Of a stretch of DNA of 54,336 bases, positions 33,382-43,175 are shown piece by piece (positions within the stretch are counted from its first letter, which is position 1; every line of letters begins with the position of its first letter). The stretch lies in contig CAZVNP010000017.1 in the NCBI GenBank assembly GCA_964628285.1, positions 1-54,336 on the forward strand. Reading direction: 5' to 3'. The position numbers and the translations under genes are program-made. Under the pieces are notes generated by a model that saw nothing but the letters and a program-made list of their open reading frames with translations, searched no databases and was not told where the DNA came from. The stretch is from JAPLDP01 sp964628285 (GTDB taxonomy: Bacteria > Bacteroidota > Bacteroidia > Bacteroidales > JAGONC01).

Positions 33382-35286
33382 TTATAGGGTCTTTATCAAG
33401 ACGGCCTGCGATTTATCGGCATCGCAAATGTTCTTCAGAAATTTCAGCAGGTCTTCATAGGTGGAAGGTGGTGAGGTTATTTTGTTCACTTTCATTGTCC
33501 TGACGACAGTGATCCGGTCTCCTTCATGACGTGCCTGAAAGGTGTATTCACCGAAAGGAGAAGAATAGGAAACAGAGCCTGGTAAGTACTCGATATCATA
33601 GGATGGTGGTATATGAATGATCACGGTATCGGAATCAATAAAAGGTTTTTTTATCACCACATCGGTTTTCCTTTCTTGAACCGGTTTCGGAAGGGAGGTC
33701 ATTCTGTTCATGAGGTTGAGCAGGACAAACATCCGTTTACCTGAGGCTGTGGCATAAGCGTTTAAAGTCAGTTCCAGATGCTCATGGGCAACGGGAACAG
33801 GGCCTTTATCAACGCTGTGTTCAATAGCCGTTATTGAATAATTGGTCAGCGGCAGCTCATCATAGTACCATTTCTTTTGATCGTCAAATGATTTGGTGAG
33901 GACATCGGAGATGTTGTCATATTGTAATCCGGAATAATCTGTTGTCACATTGGCATCCCCTTTTCCTGAAGCGTCGATGAAAATCTCCATCCTGCGCACT
34001 TGTGTGTTATCTGACTGGCTGTAAGAGTTTGTCCTCACGATCAGGCCCCCATGTTCAGTTATTAGCAGAACATTCCTGTCATCGGTGAAATTACCGGTAT
34101 ATCCGGGCGGAACAGTCTGGTTCGTGCATTCCAGCCAGAGGGTATCTTTTTCCATGGGTACACAAAGTATCACATGATTGGTTTGATTGGATGGAAAGTC
34201 GGTCACCAGATCCAGCTCATTTTTCCCGGCTCTCACTTCCGTATAATACGACTCAATGCCGGCTGTTTTCAGAAGGGCTTTGGTATAATTAGTCAGGGCT
34301 TTGCAGTCACCATAACCCACCTCGTCAACCTTGCGGGCGTTCATAGGCTGATATCCCCCAATACCAAGAATAACACTGACATAGCGGGTTCGCGACTGGA
34401 CATACTCATATATTTTTATGATACTATCTTTTTTATTTTTACAACCCATCAACAATGCCCTGATCTTTGCGATGGTTTCCGGTGGCAACTCATCCCTTCC
34501 TGTGAGGAGGTTATAGGTCCAAAGGCCATAACTTTCCCAGTTTGACATATTTCCTTTAAAGCCCTCATATTCAAAATCACCGGGTGCCGTCAGTACAACA
34601 GGCATGTAATCAAACACAACGGGACTGTAAGGTTCCGGTTCTATGGCATTCAAATCGTCGATCTGCCATTCATAGGTGTTTGTTGTTTTACCCGGAATGA
34701 TGGTCACCGGATGGTCAAGATTCAATTCCTTATATCTCAACGGCTGATTCTTCGGTACAATAACTCTGAAGAGTGAATGCTCGACAGAATAGTAATATCT
34801 GTTCTGTGGCATCATTACAGGGTAATTCATCAATCCATCGTAAGATATCTCATAGAAATATTCAACGGTATAAGGATAAGTGTTGACGGCCGGTTTATAA
34901 TGGAGCATCCTGGCCTCACTGTACAACTCGTAACCGGCGACAGCACTGTAATCCTTAAAATCACTTTTCTTGATTTTATAAAGAAGCTTACCGTCGGCAT
35001 TGTAAATATTTCCACCTAATAACAGAAACATACGGGCGTTGTCGTACATCTCGGCGAATTCAACATAATTGTTCCCACTGCTGTTGATAACCGTGATGGC
35101 GTATCGTATTTGAAGGACGGCATGTTTTTCAGAATAGACCGAAAAAGTTAACTCGTAATTTCTTAAAACAGCCACGGCATGGTTAAGAAGTGAAGATTTT
35201 ATTTCAGCGGTTGCATAGTCCTGACCGCCATTTGCCAGATGACAGAGGATCATCAGTGCAAAGAAAAGTGTTCTTCCCTTCATCAC
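33382..35286 (-). CDS. DUF3857/transglutaminase-like protein with intact catalytic Cys
   Basis: A 634-residue secreted or periplasmic protein with an N-terminal signal peptide (MKGRTLFFALMILCHLANGG). DUF3857 occupies about 45-235. A transglutaminase-like core follows: Cys328 in EVGYGDCKALTNY, His371 in NQTNHVILCV, and WLECTNQ in the third catalytic position (Glu386 where Asp is usual). C-terminal beta domain near 440-600. These proteins are common in Bacteroidota; the substrate is unknown, possibly peptide crosslinking or hydrolysis. Its start codon lies 2 nt after the stop of the paralogue at 35289-37331, indicating one operon. Confidence 0.83.
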   Translation of the reverse strand: MMKGRTLFFALMILCHLANGGQDYATAEIKSSLLNHAVAVLRNYELTFSVYSEKHAVLQIRYAITVINSSGNNYVEFAEMYDNARMFLLLGGNIYNADGKLLYKIKKSDFKDYSAVAGYELYSEARMLHYKPAVNTYPYTVEYFYEISYDGLMNYPVMMPQNRYYYSVEHSLFRVIVPKNQPLRYKELNLDHPVTIIPGKTTNTYEWQIDDLNAIEPEPYSPVVFDYMPVVLTAPGDFEYEGFKGNMSNWESYGLWTYNLLTGRDELPPETIAKIRALLMGCKNKKDSIIKIYEYVQSRTRYVSVILGIGGYQPMNARKVDEVGYGDCKALTNYTKALLKTAGIESYYTEVRAGKNELDLVTDFPSNQTNHVILCVPMEKDTLWLECTNQTVPPGYTGNFTDDRNVLLITEHGGLIVRTNSYSQSDNTQVRRMEIFIDASGKGDANVTTDYSGLQYDNISDVLTKSFDDQKKWYYDELPLTNYSITAIEHSVDKGPVPVAHEHLELTLNAYATASGKRMFVLLNLMNRMTSLPKPVQERKTDVVIKKPFIDSDTVIIHIPPSYDIEYLPGSVSYSSPFGEYTFQARHEGDRITVVRTMKVNKITSPPSTYEDLLKFLKNICDADKSQAVLIKTL

Positions 35287-35288
35287 AC

Positions 35289-37331
35289 TTAACTTTTTTT
35301 GATGAGCACAACAGGCTGGGATTGCTTATTCACGATTTGATTGAAAAATTCCTTCACCGCCGCATATTCTTCAGGCAAGAAAATGGTTTTGGTGATACTG
35401 TATTTGCTAATGATCTTATATTTGTTACCGATCCGGGTGACATTATAGATGAATTTACCTGCATTTCCCGGGAGTGAAATAATGGCATTCTCAGGTGACT
35501 CATCCACTTCATAACCTTCGGGTATTTCTATTTCAACGATATTCGTCACATCGATGGGGTACCCAAAATCGATCGGAAATTTTCTTTCTTCCTGTGTGAA
35601 AGGGTTCTTTTTTATCTGATCGATGAACATCGGATTGAGATAGATATGGTTGCCAAGGTTCTGGGCACCACCTGAGGTGGTGAAATCAAAGTCAAAGGTG
35701 GCTGGGGCGTAAACATCAGTCGCATTTTCGAAGCCGTATTTTGTCAGCTCAAGGCCGGGATTGTCCTGTTGTAATCCATCGATATATTTCTTAGTACTTG
35801 TTTCATTTTGAATTTCTTTTCTTAGATCCACTGCGGCATAACCTTCCTCTTTGGCAGTATAGTGACCGGTCAGGGTGCCGTCAGTATTAAATGCCAATCC
35901 TGCCATGGTGGTTTCTTTAAAAGGAAAGGTGGCTTTCAGCGGTATGGCTTTGGCATTGGTTTCGCTGACCAGATGACCTTCATAATTCAGACAGCGGTAA
36001 GGAAGCATGTTGACAGGACAAAAGGGGTCGGATGCATCCAGCAGATAGGTGGTGTCGTTGATGGTGACGGCAGCAATCACATAATTGAATTTGTTCAGTG
36101 ACGGATGTGCCGGATGAACGATACCGTTACTGCGTGTGCTCAGGATGACAGGGTCGGCATCCAGGCCCGCATCGCGCATCATCACCACCAGCGCGAGGTT
36201 GATGTCAGCAACATTGCCTGCTCTTTTCTCATAAGCATCCTTGATGTTGGTGGTAGCAAATTTGCTGTTTTTACCGTTCCATTTATAATGCATTCTGGCA
36301 TAATCATATAAGGCTTTCATCTTATCCTTTGGCTGACTGAGTTGGGAGGTCCTGGAAGCCACATCGTCCGACAGGAATCCTTTTCTGTTAAGCTGTATCC
36401 CGAAATCTTCATCCTCCAGCAATAATTTGTCGATCGATTCCCAGGTCTGCGTGTAATCCTTTCTGTATGAATTGGGATACTGAATGCTGGATAATTCGAA
36501 CTCGACTTGTGTCAGGTAATTATCGATGGTGGTCATATACGATTCTTCGGTGAGCGCCGGAACATCTTTAGCAACCCAGTGATACTGATTCGACAGAACA
36601 TTCACACTGTTCGATTGGGTCGATGAGATGGCCGAGGGATATTCGGTGGCGGAGGTGTGTGTGACGTAACTGAATGACTCATTCACTTTTGTGGTCTCAT
36701 TAATATAAAAAGGTTCGAAGCCCTTCACACTCAAATTATAGTAAAAATATTCCGGGATGCGAACGAAATATTCACTCCATATAACCGGAATGGAAGATTG
36801 AAATTTCCACTCCTGCAAATTGAACAGAAAATCGGATAACACCGTGTACTCGTACTCAATGACGGAACCTTCCCTGACATCGGGAAAGGTGAACTTCTTT
36901 GCATCCTTGTTTGACGACATCTCCTCCTCAAATATGGCATCTTTCTTTACCTGATGTTCTTCTGTTTTCCCATTGACAAGATTGAAGGTGGAGGCTTTCA
37001 GTGAAGTGAGCTTCTCGGTGGCGCTTTTATCATGGTAAAGGGGTATGGTTACATTAGCCCAATCAAAACCGTTTTTATTGAGAATTTTAATGCGTGTATG
37101 ATGTTCGAATTTAAGCTGGAATCCATTCTGATCGGAATAGGTAAAATACGATTTGCCAAAATCGCATAAAACGACGGCTCCGACACTCGTATCTTTCTCA
37201 TAGACCCTCATCCTGAGGTCGTCGGGATTTATTTTTCCGAATTTCATCGGATCTTTTTGCGCTGAAGCATTTATCCCCACTGATAAAGCGGTGCATAAAA
37301 AAACAATTTTACAGTATGGTATTTTTTTCAT
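35289..37331 (-). CDS. DUF3857/transglutaminase-like protein lacking catalytic residues
   Basis: A 680-residue paralogue of the downstream protein. Signal peptide PYCKIVFLCTALSVGINASAQ. DUF3857 occupies ~55-260. The transglutaminase-like core has YEKRAGNVADINLALVVMMRDAGL where the Cys would be Val374, and NKFNYVIAAV where the His would be Tyr417; only YLLDASDP keeps the Asp. It should bind rather than cleave or crosslink. It is the first gene of a tight pair, with the active-site-bearing paralogue starting 2 nt after its stop, which suggests a complex of regulatory and catalytic subunits. Confidence 0.8.
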   Translation of the reverse strand: MKKIPYCKIVFLCTALSVGINASAQKDPMKFGKINPDDLRMRVYEKDTSVGAVVLCDFGKSYFTYSDQNGFQLKFEHHTRIKILNKNGFDWANVTIPLYHDKSATEKLTSLKASTFNLVNGKTEEHQVKKDAIFEEEMSSNKDAKKFTFPDVREGSVIEYEYTVLSDFLFNLQEWKFQSSIPVIWSEYFVRIPEYFYYNLSVKGFEPFYINETTKVNESFSYVTHTSATEYPSAISSTQSNSVNVLSNQYHWVAKDVPALTEESYMTTIDNYLTQVEFELSSIQYPNSYRKDYTQTWESIDKLLLEDEDFGIQLNRKGFLSDDVASRTSQLSQPKDKMKALYDYARMHYKWNGKNSKFATTNIKDAYEKRAGNVADINLALVVMMRDAGLDADPVILSTRSNGIVHPAHPSLNKFNYVIAAVTINDTTYLLDASDPFCPVNMLPYRCLNYEGHLVSETNAKAIPLKATFPFKETTMAGLAFNTDGTLTGHYTAKEEGYAAVDLRKEIQNETSTKKYIDGLQQDNPGLELTKYGFENATDVYAPATFDFDFTTSGGAQNLGNHIYLNPMFIDQIKKNPFTQEERKFPIDFGYPIDVTNIVEIEIPEGYEVDESPENAIISLPGNAGKFIYNVTRIGNKYKIISKYSITKTIFLPEEYAAVKEFFNQIVNKQSQPVVLIKKS

Positions 37332-37654
37332 AATTAGTTGTTTTTAAGTAAATTAATTTTTTTAAAATTTATCTTGTTATCAGATCTTAAAAATAAGTCA
37401 AGCATTAAATAATTCCAAATATTGTTTGAAAAATATTGAAATTTTTTTCCACAATGATCAGTCATACCCGTCTGTCGCGTAGCAAATCAATGAAAAAGCA
37501 ACAGTAAAATTATTTGCCCGAATACTTCATATCAAAGCGAATCATATCTTCAAGGTTCAGGAATCCGGTCTAAATCATTCAACGACATGATGGAAATTTA
37601 TAACATTATTCCAAACCGGCTTATCTTTGACAAAGGAATCTTCAGCTTATCATT
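37332..37654. other. AT-rich divergent spacer
   Basis: No gene seen. It contains the promoter box TATCTTTG at 37622-37629 for the plus-strand gene; no clear TAnnTTTG box was found for the minus-strand DUF3857 operon. Confidence 0.5.
37622..37629 (+). promoter_or_regulatory. Bacteroidota -7 promoter box TATCTTTG
   Basis: TATCTTTG, 25 nt before the TTG start at 37655. It supports initiation at this non-ATG codon, since no in-frame ATG follows for ~80 codons. Confidence 0.5.
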
Positions 37655-39371
37655 TTGACTGGTCTGAATAATAGGTTCACCAATCAGGGGTTGATCACTG
37701 CCGGCCGTCATAGGATTACCATACAGGGGACGGTCTTTCTGTTGTGTTTACTCCTGGTTCTGTTCAGATGGCTCGTGCCGCCGGTGAGTGGGTTGTCGTG
37801 GGATGTGTTCGGTTACTACCTTTATCTCCCTGCAAAATTCATTTATCATGATATCGGTCTGGGACATCAGGAATGGCTTCAGGACCTCATGAACCGTTAT
37901 CACCCCTCCTCAACGCTTTATCAGATCATCGGAACGGAAAACGGTGGCTTGGTGATTAAATATTCAATGGGACTGGCCATTCTGTATGCTCCGTTTTTCT
38001 TTCTGGCCAATGTCATGGCTGGCATCCTGGGTTACCCCACCGACGGCCTCTCCATGCCATACCAGTACATCATGGCTGCCGGCGGGATCATTTACGCCGC
38101 AATTGGACTCATCTTTCTGGCCAGGATCCTGCGCGTTTATTTCAACCCGTCCCTGTCGACCCTGCTGCTGATACTGGTCGTCGCCGGAACCAATTATTTC
38201 CAGCTTACCGCTTTTGACGGGACCTTGCTGCCACACAATTTCCTGTTCACCCTTTATGCCTTACTTGTTTATTACACCATCCGCTGGCACATCAAACCGT
38301 TGATGCGGTATGCTGTCATCACCGGTATCGTATGCGGTTTTATTATCCTTATCAGACCTGCAGAGGTAGTGTGCCTGCTGATACCTTTGTTATGGACAGT
38401 GACCGACAGGAAAAGCCTGTGTGAAAAGATACAGCTCATCCGGCATCATTATCTGCAAGTGATCATGGTCATCGTCTGTATCATCATGGTTTTCATTCCA
38501 CAGATGATCTATTGGAAAACACTGACCGGTCATTATTTATTTTTTTCTTATCGTAACCCGGGGGAAGGATTCCGGTTTCTGGCACCCTATACACTGAAAT
38601 TCCTTTTCAGCTTTAGAAAAGGCTGGTTTATTTACACACCGTTGATGATTTTTTCGCTGTTAGGATTCTATTATTTATTTAGAATGAACCGGTCAATTTT
38701 TTACGCGGTTATGGTTTTCTTTATTGCTGATCTTTATGTCATATCCAGTTGGAGTAACTGGTGGTATGCCGGAGGCAGTTTCAGCTCGCGGTCGCTCGTA
38801 CCTGCTTATGTGTTGCTGTCACTGCCTCTTGGTTACTTTATTAGGAGATTGCAAACGGTGAAGAGGACCATCAGGTCGGCGGTTGTTATGGTCATGCTTT
38901 TTTTCGTTGTCCTTAATTTGTTCCAGACATGGCAGTTTGAGAGCGGTATCATTGACAAGGAGAGGATGACGAGGGCTTATTATTTTGCGGTTTTTGGCAG
39001 GACATCGGTCAGTGAACAGGATAAAAAATTGCTTCTTATCGACAGGTCAACGGATACCAATGAACCGTTCGTCAATGAACAGGACTACACGGTAAAGGTG
39101 ATCTATCAGAATCATTTTAATAATGAATCCGTTTATATTCCGGTTGGCGATACGAGCGGTGTTTGTATCCTCGATGGTGAGCATCACTTTTCAACGGGGC
39201 CGGATGTGCGTTACAGGGATCTGACCCGTTATGACCATGCCTGGATCAGGGCCAGTGTCAAAATTTTCATACCTGACAATTACCGGGATAAATGGCCATT
39301 ACTGGTTATGGCTTTTCATCATAACAACAAAGCTTATAAATACCGGACGGCGGGTCTGGATAGCACCACAG
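37655..39371 (+). CDS. Polytopic membrane glycosyltransferase-like protein, 3' end lost in gap
   Basis: At least 572 residues with about ten hydrophobic helices, beginning VFLLCLLLVLFRWLVPP. The first extracytoplasmic loop SGLSWDVFGYYLYLPAKFIYHDIG carries an acidic residue in the position of the catalytic Asp of GT-C/PMT-type transferases. LIRPAEVVCLLIPLLW and SYRNPGEGFRFLAPYTLKFL also fit this group. It probably moves sugars from lipid carriers at the inner membrane. The C-terminal soluble part begins near 39000 and runs into the 100-N gap at 39372. The residues after the gap are unrelated and should not be joined to this gene. Start TTG 37655. Confidence 0.7.
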
Positions 39372-39471
39372 NNNNNNNNNNNNNNNNNNNNNNNNNNNNN
39401 NNNNNNNNNNNNNNNNNNNNNNNNNNNNNNNNNNNNNNNNNNNNNNNNNNNNNNNNNNNNNNNNNNNNNNN
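39372..39471. other. Scaffold gap (100 N)
   Basis: A run of exactly 100 N. Flanking sequences are unrelated: a transferase 3' end on the left and a regulator fragment on the right, so frame across the gap is meaningless. Confidence 0.95.
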
Positions 39472-39648
39472 TAATCGTATGATCTTTTCATCGCTGAATT
39501 CGGTGAAGATGCGGCTGATGCTTTCCCGGGAGGTTCCTACCAGAGCACCCCGCTCACCTGCCCGATCGGTGGCAAATCCATGATCATACTTGAGATTACA
39601 CAGCGAACTACTTGCGGCAGGTCGCCCCGGGGAATTCATAGCCGCCAT
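39472..39648 (-). pseudogene. Crp/Fnr-type regulator fragment (HTH region)
   Basis: The minus-strand frame reads YDHGFATD, then ALVGTSRESISRIFTEFSDEKIIRL running into the gap. This is the DNA-recognition helix pattern of Crp/Fnr regulators (G-T-S-R-E-S-x-S-R). Upstream residues (MAAMNSPGRPAASSSL) do not form a proper cNMP-binding domain, and the helix preceding the HTH seems shortened. It is a truncated or error-damaged gene at a contig end. Confidence 0.5.
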
Positions 39649-39874
39649 TCGACACTACCGTTCGTGCGATGAAGAAGAGGACAATTTCTGGAATCAAAAA
39701 CCTTTTATCGTTCGCCCCTGGGCTGTTCACTGGAGCATCATGTGGCGATTTATAGGGTTACTGGCTGCCACCATTCTTTCAATGACACTGGTGCTGCTGT
39801 TTGCCTTCTCCAAATTTGCCCACGCTATTTACCGGCTCCTGGCCCTTCTGATTTATTATCACAGAGCGGTGTAA
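39590..39874 (+). pseudogene. Membrane protein C-terminal fragment (possibly NarI-like)
   Basis: About 90 codons from a possible TTG at 39590; an in-frame TGA at 39581 lies just upstream. HWSIMWRFIGLLAATILSMTLVLLF forms a membrane helix, and FSKFAHAIYRLLALLIYY resembles the end of nitrate-reductase-gamma/heterodisulfide-type membrane domains. No N-terminal portion is present. It overlaps the opposite-strand Crp/Fnr fragment, so the region is patchy. Confidence 0.3.
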
Positions 39875-39912
39875 ACGGTCAAAGGGTCCCAGAAGTTAAT
39901 GATTTGAAAAAA

Positions 39913-40551
39913 TCACTTTCCCAGCCTCACCACGACGCCAAAATACAGAAAGAGATCGTTATCAAAATCTGATCTATCATTTCCGCTGCTGGCTTTGTCT
40001 CCTTGGTCTTTATAATTTATGGTTTGATGATAATATCCTATCTCGCCATCTATTCCTATGTGTTTATTAAAGAAATAAGTAAACCCGGGCGCGACCCAGT
40101 ATTCCCACATATTTCTGTTGTCCTTGGTAACGCCATTACCATAGTCTGCCTTATTATTATCAATTCCATAACCGATAGCAGCTTCCACCATCGGCATGAA
40201 ACCGTTCAGGTTGGCAAAATAATACCTGGCAAAGGGCCCAATGGCAAATGATGTTCCTTTATCATAACCTGTATTGTTACCCAAATAGGTATTTTTATAA
40301 AAATCGACGCTCACATAAATACCGATGGGTAAATTATTAATTACTGTATATCCCACCGCAGTATTGAGGTCCAAATCATGATACTTATAATTATCGGATG
40401 TGATACTATTGGCTTTTGTTTTAATTTTACCAAGATCAGCATCCAGAGTGCTGGACCCAATTAAAAAGAAATTACCTTTCTCAGTTTGGGCAAACGAAAA
40501 CAAGGTGCTAAATATCAAAGCACCTGTCATTAAAAGAGTAAATTTTTTCAT
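39913..40551 (-). CDS. Outer-membrane beta-barrel protein
   Basis: A 212-residue protein with signal peptide KKFTLLMTGALIFSTLFSFAQ and alternating amphipathic strands (IYVSVDFYKN, FAIGPFARYYFANL, MVEAAIGYGI, FFNKHIGIDGEIGYYHQT) ending in FGVVVRLGK. Small OmpA-like or PorT-like eight-stranded barrels look like this. Its function is unknown. The coding sequence is rather AT-rich. A TATATTTG promoter box lies at 40595-40602 on the same strand. Confidence 0.8.
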   Translation of the reverse strand: MKKFTLLMTGALIFSTLFSFAQTEKGNFFLIGSSTLDADLGKIKTKANSITSDNYKYHDLDLNTAVGYTVINNLPIGIYVSVDFYKNTYLGNNTGYDKGTSFAIGPFARYYFANLNGFMPMVEAAIGYGIDNNKADYGNGVTKDNRNMWEYWVAPGFTYFFNKHIGIDGEIGYYHQTINYKDQGDKASSGNDRSDFDNDLFLYFGVVVRLGK

Positions 40552-40594
40552 AGGATTTTCATTTTAAGTTGTAAATGATAAGTTATTTGTCTAT

Positions 40595-40602
40595 CAAATA
40601 TA
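40595..40602 (-). promoter_or_regulatory. Bacteroidota -7 promoter box TATATTTG
   Basis: Minus-strand TATATTTG, 44 nt upstream of ATG 40551. A TTTTGC about 17 nt further upstream could serve as -33 element. Confidence 0.5.
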
Positions 40603-40930
40603 CAAAGATTTCAAGATTGCAAAATTTTTACGATGGTTAGAAAAAAATTACAGGATTTTTATCTGATTTTTCTGATCAATCATAAAATTCACTAATGAAG
40701 CAACGGAATCGGTTTCAGCATCATTTGGCAGATCACAACGCATGTAATTGAGATTCAGCTATTACAAGGTTATGTTCAATTGAATATCAAGTAATGCTTG
40801 GTTAATGAAATATAGTTTCTTATATTGCATGACGTACACATTGGTAAAAGAACTGAAGTCCCCAATTTTTTAATGAGGGTACTTATTGATAATGCCCGTG
40901 TTTTTATTGTATTCAATTAAACAATGACCC
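40603..40930. other. AT-rich spacer without a gene
   Basis: No ORF or RNA gene recognised. The end (near 40915) should contain the start region of the YCF48-type gene, but no clear TAnnTTTG box was found. Confidence 0.4.
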
Positions 40931-43021
40931 ATGAAAAATTTATGTTTTCTTTTCTTCATAATTGGTATTTTAAATCAAAGCTATGCTCAATGGTATTGGA
41001 TGAATCCTCTTCCACAGGGAAATGATCTCTATTCTATTCAATTTCTTGATGATTCAGTGGGATTTGCAGTCGGGAATAACGGTACAATGATTAAAACAAC
41101 AGATAAAGGAGCTAATTGGGAAATCATCCATTTAGGAACAAATTATCACCTGACGTCATTAATATTTACAGAAGATGGATATGGTTATATTGCCGGTAAT
41201 CTTTCGTGGGATATGGGCATCATTCTTAAAAGCTCCGATTATGGCGAAACATGGAATAAGATACTGGATACACTTTGCTATTTCAACAATGTTTTTTTCT
41301 TAGATAAAGAGAATGGCTTGATTAGTGGCGATAAATTATTCAGAACTCAGGATGGCGGTCAGACTTGGTCATATATCACTACACCAAACAGTGGAAGAAT
41401 TTCTTTTATTTATTTTATAGATCCTTTTACAGGTTTTGTCGGTGATTTCAATAAAAAAATATATAAAACCACGGATGGAGGCATAACCTGGAGTCAGAAT
41501 ACCGTCGCACAACCTGTTTTTACCATGCAGTTCCTAAACGAAAATGACGGTTTCGCAGCAGGTTATTGGGGTATGATTTTAAAAACAGCAAATGGAGGTA
41601 ACTCATGGATTAATCTCTCCAATTCAACTACAACAGAATTTACTTCGATGTTTTTCTTTGATTGTAATGTTGGATATATTTCCGGGGCTAATCAAATTTT
41701 AAAGACTGTTGATGGCGGCAACAACTGGTCTGCAACAACTGTTTATGGTTCTCATTCAATTTACTTTACCGATTCGACAAATGGATATACGGTTGGCCAT
41801 TCCGGCCATATATCAAAAACTGATGACCATGGAGGCACCTGGAATGAATTATCGAAAGGCGTTCGATCGCCTTTGTCTTCAGTTTTTTTCTTAAACAATG
41901 AAACGGGCTATGTGACGGCTTGGGGTTCATTTTTAAAAACTGTTGATGGTGGTGTAAATTGGACACAAACAGACCTGGATCCATATAGTTCTTACAACGA
42001 TATATATTTTTTTAATGATACTGTTGGCTTGATAACAGGCTACCGGACAGGAAATGATTATTATGGTTTTACCATTAAAACAAATGATGCAGGATTAACT
42101 TGGGATACCGTTATTTACAAAGCTTATACCGTTTTAAATTCCCTTTATTTTATTAATCAAACTACAGGTTTTGTAGTCGGATCGGATCAAATCATTTATA
42201 AGACTACTGACATGGGTAATACATGGAGTTTAAAAAGTTGGGGCGGAAATTATAGCTATTATTCTATTACCTTCATCAATGAGGGTACCGGATATATAGC
42301 CGGTGGTGATCCTTTCTCTTATGGTTCTGAAGGCATAATATTAAAATCAACGGATAGTGGTGAAACCTGGTCTGTTATATATAATGAAGGATCTAACTAC
42401 CCATTCTATTCAATTTGTTTCGTAAGTGAAAATATAGGTTATATCGTAGGTGGAGATCCTTTTGTTTCAGGGGGAGTGATTATGAAAACAACAAATGGTG
42501 GTGACAATTGGCAAATTCAGTTATCCGGTACCGATGTCATTTACAATTCCGTATATTTTATTGATGAATACAGGGGCTTTGCGGCTGGTACATCCGGGGT
42601 CGGGATTATATCTGAAACTATCGATGGTGGTGAAACTTGGAATATTCAGGTCGATTATGCACCTTCAATTCATAATCTTTGCTTTATTGACGACACAACA
42701 GGATTCGCTGTTGGTGACGTGGGTACAATCTTAAAAACAACTTCCGGATGTGGAACGGCCTCCATACATAACAAAGTTAAAAAGGAAAATACTGTATGCA
42801 TTTATCCTAATCCCGCTCATAATTTAGTCTTTATAAAAAATAATCAGACCTGCAATAACTTTATCATCGAATTATTTAATACCAATGGAAAATTTTTACA
42901 GAAAATCCCGCTTAGTGGTGACCATCGTATAACTATAAGCGGATTAATAAAAGGGCTGTATTTTATCAGAATTGTCGATGGGCATCGCGCAATCAGTACA
43001 GAAAAGCTTATTGTTCTATAG
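40931..43021 (+). CDS. T9SS-secreted YCF48-type propeller protein
   Basis: A 696-residue exported protein. Signal peptide KNLCFLFFIIGILNQSYAQ, then WYWMNPLPQGNDLYSIQFLDDSVGFAVGNNGTMIKTTDKGANWE, the hallmark start of YCF48/BNR-like surface proteins. About eleven similar repeats (GYI/FxxG...ILKTTDGGxTW) form a propeller. The end is a sorting domain (CIYPNPAHNLVFI, IELFNTNGKFL, IKGLYFIRIVDG). Its coding sequence is visibly more AT-rich than the glycogen or sel genes. A shortened relative lies at 52036-52361. It likely acts as an exposed binding or structural protein. Confidence 0.87.
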   Translation: MKNLCFLFFIIGILNQSYAQWYWMNPLPQGNDLYSIQFLDDSVGFAVGNNGTMIKTTDKGANWEIIHLGTNYHLTSLIFTEDGYGYIAGNLSWDMGIILKSSDYGETWNKILDTLCYFNNVFFLDKENGLISGDKLFRTQDGGQTWSYITTPNSGRISFIYFIDPFTGFVGDFNKKIYKTTDGGITWSQNTVAQPVFTMQFLNENDGFAAGYWGMILKTANGGNSWINLSNSTTTEFTSMFFFDCNVGYISGANQILKTVDGGNNWSATTVYGSHSIYFTDSTNGYTVGHSGHISKTDDHGGTWNELSKGVRSPLSSVFFLNNETGYVTAWGSFLKTVDGGVNWTQTDLDPYSSYNDIYFFNDTVGLITGYRTGNDYYGFTIKTNDAGLTWDTVIYKAYTVLNSLYFINQTTGFVVGSDQIIYKTTDMGNTWSLKSWGGNYSYYSITFINEGTGYIAGGDPFSYGSEGIILKSTDSGETWSVIYNEGSNYPFYSICFVSENIGYIVGGDPFVSGGVIMKTTNGGDNWQIQLSGTDVIYNSVYFIDEYRGFAAGTSGVGIISETIDGGETWNIQVDYAPSIHNLCFIDDTTGFAVGDVGTILKTTSGCGTASIHNKVKKENTVCIYPNPAHNLVFIKNNQTCNNFIIELFNTNGKFLQKIPLSGDHRITISGLIKGLYFIRIVDGHRAISTEKLIVL

Positions 43022-43175
43022 TTTTCCTTATCCCATAACAGAAGGTTTTCTGTATATAAATTTAGCATCCATCAATCTTGCTTTAAACTGACGTAATACC
43101 TTATATTTATGTTATATCATTCAACTTGTATCAAGCCGAAATAATTAAATGTCATGATTTTTTGATCCGGGAAGG

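Noticed and set aside
39472..39583. Extension of the membrane transferase through the N run to 39583
   Set aside because: The gap length is arbitrary, so frame is not preserved, and the opposite strand there encodes a convincing Crp/Fnr helix-turn-helix.
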